This document shows positions 54,906 through 64,000 of a stretch of DNA of 64,000 bases, one piece after another. The notes beneath the pieces are model-generated. The model did not search any database. It was not told the DNA's origin and saw only the letters and a program-made list of their open reading frames with translations. The stretch comes from Lysobacter sp. cf310. GTDB taxonomy: Bacteria > Pseudomonadota > Gammaproteobacteria > Xanthomonadales > Xanthomonadaceae. The position numbers were made by a program, and so were the translations under genes. The stretch is taken from the NCBI RefSeq assembly GCF_900114355.1, contig NZ_FOSS01000006.1, forward strand, positions 186,001-250,000. The letters are read 5' to 3'. Numbering within the stretch: position 1 is the first letter of the stretch; the number at the start of each line of letters is the position of its first letter.

Positions 54906-56738
54906 ATGAATCGTCGTATCTTGTCGGTAACCATCGGCGCCTCGCTGGTATGCGCCGCGCTCCCGGGTCTGGCCGCGGAACTGTTGACGGTCGAGAGGCC
55001 GATCGAAGGCCGCTACATCGTCGTGCTGAAAGAGCCGGCCACCGGGCCGTCGGCGCGCAGCGCCACTGGCGTGACCATGGCCCAGGTGCCTTCGGTCGCG
55101 CGCAGCATGGCCACCCAGCATCGCGCCAAGCTGCTGCGCAGCTACCAGCACGCGCTGCGCGGCTTCGTGGTCGACGCCGACGACGCCGCGCTGGCGCAGC
55201 TGCTGAAGGATCCGCGCGTGGCCTATGTCGAGGAAGACGGTATCGGCTCGATCTACGCCACCCAGAACAATGCGACCTGGGGCATCGATCGCGTCGACCA
55301 GCGCAATCTGCCGCTCAGCACCACCTACACCTACGACACCGACGCCACCGGCGTTCACGCCTACATCCTCGACACCGGCGTGCGCGCGGACCACACCGAA
55401 TTCAGCGGGCGCATGGGCAACGGGTTCTCGGTCAGGCCGGGCGATCCCAGCACCAACGACTGCCACGGTCACGGCACCCACGTGGCCGGCACCGTCGCCG
55501 GCACCACCTGGGGCGTCGCCAAGAAGGCCACCGTGCATCCGATCCGTGTCTTCGACTGCACCGGCAATGCGCAAACCTCGGAGGCCATCGCGGCTATCGA
55601 CTGGGTGACGGCCAATCACGTCAAACCCGCGGTGGCCAACATGAGCTTCGGTTACCCGGGCTCCACCGCCATAGACACCTCGATCACCAACATGCTCAAC
55701 GCCGGTGTGGTGGTCGTGGCTGCGTCGGGCAATAGCAACGACGATGCCTGTTCGGGGTCGCCGCGGCGGGTGCCGCGGGCGCTGACCGTCGCCGCCACCG
55801 ACCGCAACGACGCGCGCTCGCTTTGGCCCAGCGGCCAGGCGCCCGGCTGGGGCAGCTGCGTGGATCTGTTCGGACCCGGCAGCGACATCGTCTCGGCCGG
55901 CATCAGCGGGTCGAGCTCCACGGCCACCATGAGCGGCACCTCGATGGCCACTCCGCACGTGGCCGGCGTCGTCGCGCTGTACCTGTCCACGCACCCCTCG
56001 GCCACGCCGGACGAAGTGCACGCGGCGATCATGAACAACGCCACGGCCGGCAAGGTCACCGGCAACCTGCGCGGATCGCCGAACTTCATGCTGCACAGCC
56101 TGTTCTCCGGCGGTCCCGGCCCGGGCAACCAGGCACCGGTGGCCAACTTCACGTCCTCGGCCAGCGGCCTGACGGTGAGCTTCACCGACACGTCCAGCGA
56201 CAGCGACGGCAGCATCGCCTCGCGCAGCTGGAGCTTCGGCGACGGCACCAACTCGACCTCGGCCAATCCCAGCAAGACCTACTCGGCGGCCGGTACCTAC
56301 ACGGTCTCGTTGACGGTCACGGACAACGGCGGCGCCAGCAACACCAAGACCGCCACGGTCACGGTCGGCGGCACCGGCGGTACCCAGACCTACAGCAACA
56401 CCACCGACGTCAACATTCCCGACAACAACGCCACCGGCGCCAGCAGCACCATCACCGTGTCGGGCCGTACCGGCAACGCTCCCAGCACGGCCAAGGTGTC
56501 GGTCAATGTGCAGCACCCGTTCCGCGGCGATCTGATCGTGGACCTGATCGCGCCGGACGGCAGCGTCTACAACTTGTTCAACCGCCCCAACACCAACGAC
56601 GGCACCGACCACGTGATCATCACCGACCGCGTGGTCAACCTGAGCAGCGAGCCGCTCAACGGCGCCTGGAAGCTGCGCGTGGCCGACCGCGCGCAGTTCG
56701 ACGTGGGTTACATCAACAGTTGGAGCGTCACGTTCTGA
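54906..56738 (+). CDS. Secreted S8 subtilase with PKD and P-proprotein domains (1)
   Basis: Preproprotein of 610 residues. Signal peptide 1-23, I9 inhibitor prodomain about 30-115 (GRYIVVLKEP, AYVEEDG), then a proteinase K/aqualysin-like S8 catalytic domain with Asp156 (YILDTGV), His189 (CHGHGTHVAG) and Ser346 (GTSMATPHVAG). A PKD domain runs from about 408 to 490 (NQAPVANFTSSASGL, SFGDGTNS, GTYTVSLTVTD) and a P-proprotein domain to the end (HPFRGDLIVDLIAPDGSVYN, LNGAWKLRVADRA). It is exported and self-processed; the C-terminal domains probably aid folding, secretion or substrate contact. It is first in a row of four related genes and ends at a strong terminator. Confidence 0.95.
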   Translation: MNRRILSVTIGASLVCAALPGLAAELLTVERPIEGRYIVVLKEPATGPSARSATGVTMAQVPSVARSMATQHRAKLLRSYQHALRGFVVDADDAALAQLLKDPRVAYVEEDGIGSIYATQNNATWGIDRVDQRNLPLSTTYTYDTDATGVHAYILDTGVRADHTEFSGRMGNGFSVRPGDPSTNDCHGHGTHVAGTVAGTTWGVAKKATVHPIRVFDCTGNAQTSEAIAAIDWVTANHVKPAVANMSFGYPGSTAIDTSITNMLNAGVVVVAASGNSNDDACSGSPRRVPRALTVAATDRNDARSLWPSGQAPGWGSCVDLFGPGSDIVSAGISGSSSTATMSGTSMATPHVAGVVALYLSTHPSATPDEVHAAIMNNATAGKVTGNLRGSPNFMLHSLFSGGPGPGNQAPVANFTSSASGLTVSFTDTSSDSDGSIASRSWSFGDGTNSTSANPSKTYSAAGTYTVSLTVTDNGGASNTKTATVTVGGTGGTQTYSNTTDVNIPDNNATGASSTITVSGRTGNAPSTAKVSVNVQHPFRGDLIVDLIAPDGSVYNLFNRPNTNDGTDHVIITDRVVNLSSEPLNGAWKLRVADRAQFDVGYINSWSVTF

Positions 56739-56771
56739 TCGGCGCCTAGATCCGAGCAGTGCGCTTCGTCT

Positions 56772-56803
56772 CGAAACCCCGGCTCAGGCCGGGGTTTCGT
56801 TTT
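56772..56803 (+). terminator. Rho-independent terminator after S8 protease 1
   Basis: CGAAACCCCGGC TCAG GCCGGGGTTTCG followed by TTTT, a perfect 12-bp stem. The whole stretch from the stop codon through the hairpin is nearly repeated after protease 2. Confidence 0.92.
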
Positions 56804-57056
56804 CCGGGGTCCCTGCACCCGCGTGCCGGGGATGCTGCGAACCTTGCTGAGCCGATGGCGCCCGCCTTGTGCGCCGGCCGGCGAGGGGGTGGTTGCCCGC
56901 GTCCGGCTCGTCGCGGGGAGGGGGCGGTACAGCGTCGTCTGTGCAGCGGCCAGTTTGCTGAATGGAAAACAGTGTTGGGCCGTCCGGACGGCGTCCAGGA
57001 GCACGCGAGGGCGCGCTCGGCGGGGCAGCCGCCGATGCTGGGAAATCGTCGTGCAT

Positions 57057-57400
57057 AGGGTGTTTTCAGCGAAAATCGTTGCCGGACCGCGGGGCCTCGA
57101 TCCGCCGCTCGCCCTCGATTTCGGCCTCGTCGCGCAGCCCTACGCACAAAGTGTGACTTCTTTGAGCGACGAAAATTTTCAATTTTCGAAAATGCGATAG
57201 ATATCGCATTTTTGGCCGCAATCGGCCCTGGCCGTCAGGCGTTTCCCTCAGATCCGACTCGTAGTTTGGCCCACGGTTCAGGCATCTCGATGCCTCCGCC
57301 CTCGTCCGGCCCGCGAGCGACGCAGCGCTTTCGCACTCGGTACGGACAGCCATAACCGCTTAGCGGCCCATTGCGTTTCATTTCCGGGGATACGAAAACG
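57057..57400 (+). repeat. Duplicated upstream/leader segment, copy A
   Basis: About 344 bases ahead of protease 2, homologous along its length to copy B at 59787-60127 ahead of protease 3. The match is close to exact in islands (GTGTGACTTCTTTGAG; GTTTCCCTC then GATCCGACTCGTAGTTTGG; CAGGCATCTCGATGCC; TAGCGGCCCATTGCGTTTCA) and looser between them. Confidence 0.85.
57191..57213. promoter_or_regulatory. Perfect 8-bp inverted repeat upstream of S8 protease 2
   Basis: AATGCGAT AGAT ATCGCATT, followed by TTTTT. It could be an operator or a weak attenuator in the leader. The corresponding place in copy B (ATGTGACGTAAGCCACGT) is not a matching palindrome, so it is not conserved in the duplicate. Confidence 0.45.
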
Positions 57401-59491
57401 ATGTCGAATTCCAACAGCAATCTACGCGTACATGTACTGGCGGCGGCGACCGCGCTGGCTTTGACCGCGATGGCCTCACCGGCCGTCGCCGGCCAGGCCC
57501 ATTTCGCCGGACTCAAAGCCGGCGGCAGCTACAGCCGCTTCATCGTGAAATACAAGGACGACTCGTCCCCGGCCGCCAGCAGCGCCGCGTTGAGCACGTC
57601 CCTCAGCAATATGGCGGCGCGCACGATCCTGCCCGCCGCCTCCAAGGGCAAGCGCATCGGCCTGAAGCAAGTGCGTCGTATGCTGATGCCAGGCGCCAGC
57701 GTGATCGCCTCCGATCAGGAGCTGAACCACGAAGAGGCCGCGGCGCTGATGCGCCAGATCGCAGCCGATCCGAACGTCCAGTTCGTGCAGGTGGACGGCA
57801 AGAAACGCGCTCTGGCGATCCCCAACGATCCGAATTTCGGCCAGCAGTGGCATTACGCCGATAGCGCCGTCGGTATTCGTGCGCCGACGGCGTGGAACAC
57901 CAGCACCGGCAGTGGCGTCGTGGTGGCGGTAATCGACAGCGGCATCATTTCGCACAACGATCTCAATGCCAACATCCTGCCCGGCTACGACATGGTCACC
58001 TCGACCACCGGCGGTTCCAGGCAGGCGTGCGCGGCGGTCGGCGCTCAGACGGGTTGCGGCAAGTCGGACGATGGCAACGGTCGCGATGCGGATCCCACGG
58101 ACAGTTCGGTGGCAGGCACGGGCGCGCACGGCACCCACGTGGCCGGTACCATCGCCGCGGTGACCAACAACGGTATCGGCGTGGCGGGTGTGGCCTACGG
58201 CGCCAAGGTCGTCCCGATTCGCGTGCTTGGCAATCAGGGTTTCGGCGACGATTCCGACATCGTCGACGCGATCACCTGGGCTTCGGGCGATACCGTCGCC
58301 GGTGTTCCGGCAAATGCGAATCCGGCCAAAATCATCAACATGTCGCTGGGCGGGGCGGCGGAAGGCTCCTGCGCCAACGCGGCCCCGGCCTACAAGGCGG
58401 CGATCGACAGGGCCATTGCCAAGGGCTCGGTCGTCATCGCAGCCGCGGGCAACGACAACATCGACATCGTCAACGGCAATTTCAATGGCGTAATCGTCGA
58501 CAGCATACCGGCCAGCTGCGACGGCGTGATCTCGGTCGCCGCCAGCAACAAGAGCGGCTCGCGCTCGAGCTTCTCCAGCTGGGGCGCCACCATCGATATC
58601 ACCGCGCCCGGCGGCGAGAACGTCAGCGGCGGGGGCGTGCTTTCGACCGTGCCCACCAATGCCTACGACGGTTACGCGGGCACGTCGATGGCGGCTCCGC
58701 ACGCCTCCGGCGTCGCGGCGCTGGTCGTCGCCGCTTCGGCGACGACCATGACGCCGGTTCAGATCGAGCAGGTCCTGGAAGGCACCGCTCGCCCGATCGT
58801 CCCCAGCAAGTGCAGCGGCGGTTGCGGCGCCGGCATCATCGACGCGGCGGCGGCCGTGGCCGCGGTCAGCGGCGGCACGCCGGGCAATCAGGCGCCGGTG
58901 GCCAACTTCACCTCCTCGGCCAGCGGCCTGACGGTGAGCTTCACCGACACGTCCAGCGACAGCGACGGCAGCATCGCCTCGCGCAGCTGGAGCTTCGGCG
59001 ACGGCACCAACTCGACCTCGGCCAATCCCAGCAAGACCTACTCGGCGGCCGGTACCTACACGGTCTCGTTGACGGTCACGGACAACGGCGGCGCCAGCCA
59101 CACCAAGACCAGCTCGGTCACGGTGTCGTCCTCCTCCAGCAATGTGCGCCAGACCTACACCAACAGCGGCGACTACACCATCGTCGATAACGGCGCGGCG
59201 GTGGAAAGCCCGATCACGGTGTCCGGTCGCACCGGCAACGCGCCGTCGGATACCTCGTTGGCGGTGAACATCGTGCACACCTACCGCGGCGATCTGATCG
59301 TGGACCTGATCGCACCGGACGGTTCGGCCTACAACCTCGCCAACCGCGCGGGCAGTTCCGGTGGCATCAACAAGACCATCACCGTGAGCGCCCTGACCAG
59401 CGAGGCGCTCAACGGCACCTGGAAGCTGCGTGTGCGCGACGCCGCCGCGAACGATGTGGGTTACATCAACAGCTGGAGCATCACGTTCTGA
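57401..59491 (+). CDS. Secreted S8 subtilase with PKD and P-proprotein domains (2)
   Basis: Preproprotein of 696 residues from ATG 57401 (MSNSNSNLRVHV); a TTG ten codons upstream is in frame but less likely. Signal peptide to about residue 27, prodomain to about 140, then a long-form bacterial subtilase with Asp179 (VVAVIDSGI), His243 (AHGTHVAG), the oxyanion Asn in AAAGNDN, and Ser429 (GTSMAAPHASG). PKD starts at residue 496 and the P domain at about 580 (HTYRGDLIVDLIAPDG). A secreted general protease is the natural role. Its catalytic part resembles protease 3 and is clearly different from protease 1, whereas its PKD DNA is nearly that of both. Confidence 0.95.
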   Translation: MSNSNSNLRVHVLAAATALALTAMASPAVAGQAHFAGLKAGGSYSRFIVKYKDDSSPAASSAALSTSLSNMAARTILPAASKGKRIGLKQVRRMLMPGASVIASDQELNHEEAAALMRQIAADPNVQFVQVDGKKRALAIPNDPNFGQQWHYADSAVGIRAPTAWNTSTGSGVVVAVIDSGIISHNDLNANILPGYDMVTSTTGGSRQACAAVGAQTGCGKSDDGNGRDADPTDSSVAGTGAHGTHVAGTIAAVTNNGIGVAGVAYGAKVVPIRVLGNQGFGDDSDIVDAITWASGDTVAGVPANANPAKIINMSLGGAAEGSCANAAPAYKAAIDRAIAKGSVVIAAAGNDNIDIVNGNFNGVIVDSIPASCDGVISVAASNKSGSRSSFSSWGATIDITAPGGENVSGGGVLSTVPTNAYDGYAGTSMAAPHASGVAALVVAASATTMTPVQIEQVLEGTARPIVPSKCSGGCGAGIIDAAAAVAAVSGGTPGNQAPVANFTSSASGLTVSFTDTSSDSDGSIASRSWSFGDGTNSTSANPSKTYSAAGTYTVSLTVTDNGGASHTKTSSVTVSSSSSNVRQTYTNSGDYTIVDNGAAVESPITVSGRTGNAPSDTSLAVNIVHTYRGDLIVDLIAPDGSAYNLANRAGSSGGINKTITVSALTSEALNGTWKLRVRDAAANDVGYINSWSITF
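58886..59491 (+). repeat. Near-identical PKD + P-domain coding segment, copy in protease 2
   Basis: About 606 bases nearly identical to 61628-62233 in protease 3, including silent positions; only scattered single changes are seen (for example AGCGCCCTG against AGCACCCTG). The first 215 bases are also nearly identical to 56127-56345 in protease 1. Confidence 0.9.
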
Positions 59492-59524
59492 TCGGCGCCT
59501 AGATCCGAGCAGTGCGCTTCGTTT

Positions 59525-59557
59525 CGAGACCCCGGCTCATGCCGGGGTTTCGTTTTT
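59525..59557 (+). terminator. Rho-independent terminator after S8 protease 2
   Basis: CGAGACCCCGGC TCAT GCCGGGGTTTCG followed by TTTTTG. It differs from the protease 1 terminator by only a few bases, as does the sequence between stop codon and hairpin. Confidence 0.92.
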
Positions 59558-59786
59558 GAGGCCGCAGGCGTCGGTCAGGCAGGAGGCGGCGGGCCGTGGC
59601 GGGCATCCAGACCCTGGCGGCGAGGGGTGGGGCCTGGCGTCGGCTTGGGACCTGCGCAGCCCCACCTTGTGTCGGCATATTTTTCGTATTTGAAAATGCG
59701 GCAAGCCCTGGCAACGCCTCCCGAAGCGCGTTTCCGGTTCGGCTTCGGCAAGCCGGCGATCAGCGCTGGAAGATCGCCTAAGGTAG

Positions 59787-60127
59787 GGTATTTACAGGGG
59801 AAACCGTTGCGTGACGGCGGTCAGTCGATGCGCCGGTCGCCTTGTGATTTCGCTTGCTGGCGCATCGCTACGCACGAAGTGTGACTTCTTTGAGTAGCAG
59901 AAAATTTCAATTTACGAAAATGTGACGTAAGCCACGTTTACGACCGCAATCCGTCCTGGTCAGCAGGCGTTTCCCTCGGATCCGACTCGTAGTTTGGCCC
60001 ACGGCCCAGGCATCTCGATGCCTTCGCCCTGGTCCAGCCCGCGAGCGATGCAGGTTCCCGCTCCTGGTTCGGACCGCCATAGCCGCCTAGCGGCCCATTG
60101 CGTTTCACATCCGGGGATATGAAAACG
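59787..60127 (+). repeat. Duplicated upstream/leader segment, copy B
   Basis: About 341 bases ahead of protease 3, homologous to copy A (57057-57400). The end, TAGCGGCCCATTGCGTTTCA through CCGGGGATA to the ATG, is almost unchanged, so ribosome site and start context are conserved too. Confidence 0.85.
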
Positions 60128-62233
60128 ATGTCGAATACCAACAGCAAACTGCGCGTACACGTACTGGCGGCCGCGACGGCCGTTGCGCTGGCCGCATTGG
60201 CCGCGCCCGCCTTCGCCGGCCAAGCCTATGTCGCCGACCTCAAGGCCGACGGCCAGTACGGTCGTTTCATGATCAAGTACAAGAACAGCAGCGCGCCGAC
60301 CACCAGCACGGCCGCGCTCGCTTCCTCTTTGAACACCGCTGCATCGCGCACCCTGATGCCGGCCGGCTCCAAGGGCAAGCGTGTGGGTCTGAAGCATCTG
60401 CGCCGCATGGCGCTGGGCGCCGATGTCATCACCAGCGACACTACTTTGAACGGCGATGAAGCCGCTGCGCTGATCCGCCAGCTCGCCGCCGACCCGAACG
60501 TGGAGTGGGTGCAGTCCGACTTCGTCGTGCACGCGTTGGCGGTGCCGAACGACCCGCTGTACTCCAGTCAGTGGCACTACGCCGACGATGCCGTCGGCAT
60601 CCGCGCTCCGGTTGCCTGGAACACCAGCACCGGCACCGGCGTGGTGGTGGCCGTGATCGACAGCGGCATCCTGCCGCATAGCGATCTGGACGCCAACATC
60701 CTGCCGGGCTACGACATGATCAGCACCACCACGGGGCTGGGATTCGCCAGTTGCGGAACCACCAGCACCTGCGGCGCATCCGATGACGGCAACGGTCGCG
60801 ATTCAGACCCTAACGATGCTTCCAATGTCGTGCACGGCACACATGTGGCCGGCACCGTCGCCGCCGTGGCCAACAATAGCCTGGGCTTGGCCGGTGTGGC
60901 TTACAACGCCAAGGTGGTTCCGATTCGAGTGCTGGGCCGGGACGGCAGTGGTGGTGGCTCCGACATCATCGATGCCATCACCTGGGCCTCCGGCGGCACG
61001 GTGTCCGGCGTGCCGGCCAACGCCAACCCCGCTGAAGTGATCAATCTGTCCCTGGGCGGCACGCGCGCCTGCGGCCCGGCCGAGCAGGCCGCCATCAACG
61101 CCGCGGTGGCCCGCGGCTCGGTGGTGATCGCCGCCGCAGGCAACTTCAACAACGACGTCGCCAACAACGCGCCGGCCAGCTGCAACAACGTGATCAGCGT
61201 CGGCGCCAGCGATCGCGGCGGTCGCCGCGCGTATTACTCGAGCTATGGCGCTACCCTCGATGTGACCGCGCCGGGTGGCGAAGTCTGCTCGCCGTCGACG
61301 GAACATTTGCCGCTTGGGCAGAGCCCTAGGGGCGCATGCGTCCAGCCGGTCGTCGTCAACTCCGCCAATGCCGTGTGGTCGACGATCGAGGGCAACGGCT
61401 ATGCCGGCGGCGAATGGCAGGGCACGTCGATGGCCGCACCGCATGTGGCCGGTGTGGCCGCATTGATCCAGGCGGCGTCCGCAACGCCGAAGACGCCGGC
61501 GCAGATCGAGCAGATCCTGGAAAGCACGGCGCGTCCGATCGCGGCGGCGAATTGTCCGGGCGGTTGCGGCGCGGGCTTGATCGACGCCGCGGCGGCTGTA
61601 GCCGCGGTCAGCGGCGGCACGCCGGGCAACCAGGCGCCGGTGGCCAACTTCACCTCCTCGGCCAGCGGCCTGACGGTGAGCTTCACCGACACCTCCAGCG
61701 ACAGCGACGGCAGCATCGCCTCGCGTAGCTGGAGCTTCGGCGACGGCACCAACTCGACCTCGGCCAATCCCAGCAAGACCTACTCGGCGGCCGGCACCTA
61801 CACGGTCTCGTTGACGGTCACGGACAACGGCGGCGCCAGCCACACCAAGACCAGTTCGGTCACGGTGTCGTCCTCCTCCAGCAACGTGCGCCAGACCTAC
61901 ACCAACAGCGGCGACTACACCATCGTCGATAACGGCGCGGCGGTGGAAAGCCCGATCACGGTGTCCGGTCGCACCGGCAACGCGCCGTCGGATACCTCGC
62001 TGGCGGTGAACATCGTGCACACCTACCGCGGCGATCTGATCGTGGACCTGATCGCACCGGACGGTTCGGCCTACAACCTCGCCAACCGCGCCGGCAGTTC
62101 CGGTGGCATCAACAAGACCATCACCGTGAGCACCCTGACCAGCGAGGCGCTCAACGGCACCTGGAAGCTACGGGTGCGCGATGCGGCCGCGGACGACGTG
62201 GGCTACATCAACAGCTGGAGCATCACGTTCTGA
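60128..62233 (+). CDS. Secreted S8 subtilase with PKD and P-proprotein domains (3)
   Basis: Preproprotein of 701 residues from ATG 60128 (MSNTNSKLRVHV). The layout is the same as protease 2: signal peptide to about 27, prodomain, catalytic domain with Asp178 (VVAVIDSGI), His236 (VHGTHVAG) and Ser434 (GTSMAAPHVAG), PKD from residue 501, P domain to the end. A loop insert near residues 380-405 (CSPSTEHLPLGQSPRGACV) is absent from protease 2 and may be closed by a disulfide, changing specificity. No strong T-tract terminator follows, only a GC-rich hairpin near 62256-62290. Confidence 0.95.
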   Translation: MSNTNSKLRVHVLAAATAVALAALAAPAFAGQAYVADLKADGQYGRFMIKYKNSSAPTTSTAALASSLNTAASRTLMPAGSKGKRVGLKHLRRMALGADVITSDTTLNGDEAAALIRQLAADPNVEWVQSDFVVHALAVPNDPLYSSQWHYADDAVGIRAPVAWNTSTGTGVVVAVIDSGILPHSDLDANILPGYDMISTTTGLGFASCGTTSTCGASDDGNGRDSDPNDASNVVHGTHVAGTVAAVANNSLGLAGVAYNAKVVPIRVLGRDGSGGGSDIIDAITWASGGTVSGVPANANPAEVINLSLGGTRACGPAEQAAINAAVARGSVVIAAAGNFNNDVANNAPASCNNVISVGASDRGGRRAYYSSYGATLDVTAPGGEVCSPSTEHLPLGQSPRGACVQPVVVNSANAVWSTIEGNGYAGGEWQGTSMAAPHVAGVAALIQAASATPKTPAQIEQILESTARPIAAANCPGGCGAGLIDAAAAVAAVSGGTPGNQAPVANFTSSASGLTVSFTDTSSDSDGSIASRSWSFGDGTNSTSANPSKTYSAAGTYTVSLTVTDNGGASHTKTSSVTVSSSSSNVRQTYTNSGDYTIVDNGAAVESPITVSGRTGNAPSDTSLAVNIVHTYRGDLIVDLIAPDGSAYNLANRAGSSGGINKTITVSTLTSEALNGTWKLRVRDAAADDVGYINSWSITF
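61628..62233 (+). repeat. Near-identical PKD + P-domain coding segment, copy in protease 3
   Basis: Counterpart of 58886-59491. The sharp change from divergent catalytic DNA to near-identity comes around the codons for AVSGGTPGNQAPV. Confidence 0.9.
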
Positions 62234-62449
62234 TCCTGGCCGCATGAGTGGGCAGCGCACGTCCCGGTTACGGCCGGGCGTGCGTTCGCGGACACGGTCG
62301 CCGCGCGGCTCGGACCGCGCGGCACCGAGCGCGGGTCGTCCATCGCATCGCGGCAACTCCAATAGAGGCTTGCGCCGTCTATCAGGCGCGTCGGCGTCGG
62401 CCGTTGCCGCTCGTTCCGAATCGAATACATCTACATTTAGGGGCAGGGA

Positions 62450-64000
<1,551 letters not shown>

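Larger units (their letters stand above)
56739..57400. promoter_or_regulatory. Terminator and long leader region between S8 proteases 1 and 2
   Basis: 662 bases without a gene. The first part carries the terminator of protease 1. From 57057 to 57400 it is closely related to the segment 59787-60127 upstream of protease 3. Shared landmarks are GTGTGACTTCTTTGAG, an A+T island ending CGAAAATGCG, ATCCGACTCGTAGTTTGGCC, and the hairpin GGCATCTCGATGCC (5-bp stem, CTCG loop). At 57191-57210 there is also a perfect 8-bp inverted repeat AATGCGAT/ATCGCATT followed by T residues. Confidence 0.65.
59492..60127. promoter_or_regulatory. Terminator and leader region between S8 proteases 2 and 3
   Basis: 636 bases without a gene. 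It begins with the duplicated terminator, continues with about 230 bases unlike the preceding gap, and ends with copy B of the duplicated leader (59787-60127). Confidence 0.6.

Noticed and set aside
54498-56612. 704-codon minus-strand frame opposite S8 protease 1, with similar frames opposite proteases 2 and 3
   Set aside because: The repeated look of these frames comes from the shared PKD and P-domain DNA read backwards; no independent coding evidence.
56127-62233. CRISPR-like or tandem-repeat interpretation of the repeated segments
   Set aside because: The repeats are whole protein domains within three genes, with no short direct repeats and spacers.

Overview
The window reads as chromosomal DNA from a high-GC gammaproteobacterium of the Xanthomonadaceae/Lysobacteraceae, most likely a Lysobacter-type predator or antagonist. 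The evidence is a strongly GC-biased coding pattern with long antisense shadow frames, a ubiH-ubiI pair, an OxyR with Cys199 and Cys208, a PNGase A-like secreted amidase, a TonB-dependent receptor beside a MocR regulator, and above all an array of secreted S8 subtilases carrying PKD and P-proprotein domains. This placement comes from gene content and style, not from a database match. No tRNA, rRNA, CRISPR array, transposase, integrase or phage gene was seen.

Region 1 (1-22.8 kb) is mostly housekeeping. It holds an S9 peptidase, a deacetylase / cobalamin adenosyltransferase / BtuM-like B12 uptake group, ubiH-ubiI, an MFS symporter, small periplasmic proteins, rlmM, a deaminase translationally coupled to a lipoprotein, glnS, apt, a secreted PNGase A-like enzyme, and msrA. 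It continues with a peroxide-defence block (oxyR divergent from ahpC, then ahpD, with a 37-bp OxyR-type site between oxyR and ahpC), prmC and proline iminopeptidase.

Region 2 (22.9-34.2 kb) is a surface-polysaccharide locus reached through a gene-free stretch that looks richer in A+T. It contains a tandem GT2 glycosyltransferase, an ABC-2 exporter pair (Wzm/Wzt type, the ATPase with an unusual C-terminal module), a coiled-coil protein, a 1117-residue three-domain glycosyltransferase, a DxD protein of unknown function and two methyltransferases. Together they look like the assembly, modification and export machinery of an ABC-transporter-dependent glycan.

Region 3 (34.4-54.4 kb) returns to core genes: Nudix hydrolase, 5'-3' exonuclease, nitroreductase, DUF1631 protein, the pyridine nucleotide transhydrogenase (pntAA separated from pntAB-pntB by about 3 kb), an opposite-strand ECF sigma / DUF3619 / DUF3106 operon headed by an Arg-rich hendecad-repeat protein, a DUF2185 protein, YehS, a cytochrome P460, an AraC regulator, a TonB receptor with a divergent MocR regulator, and sufT.

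Region 4 (54.5-64 kb) is a same-strand row of four secreted S8 proteases, the last cut by the window edge. Three share nearly identical PKD (and in two cases P-domain) DNA although their catalytic domains differ. Genes 2 and 3 also share about 340 nt of upstream/leader DNA, and genes 1 and 2 share their terminators. This points to segmental duplication followed by gene conversion, and the conserved leader is the best candidate here for an undescribed regulatory element.
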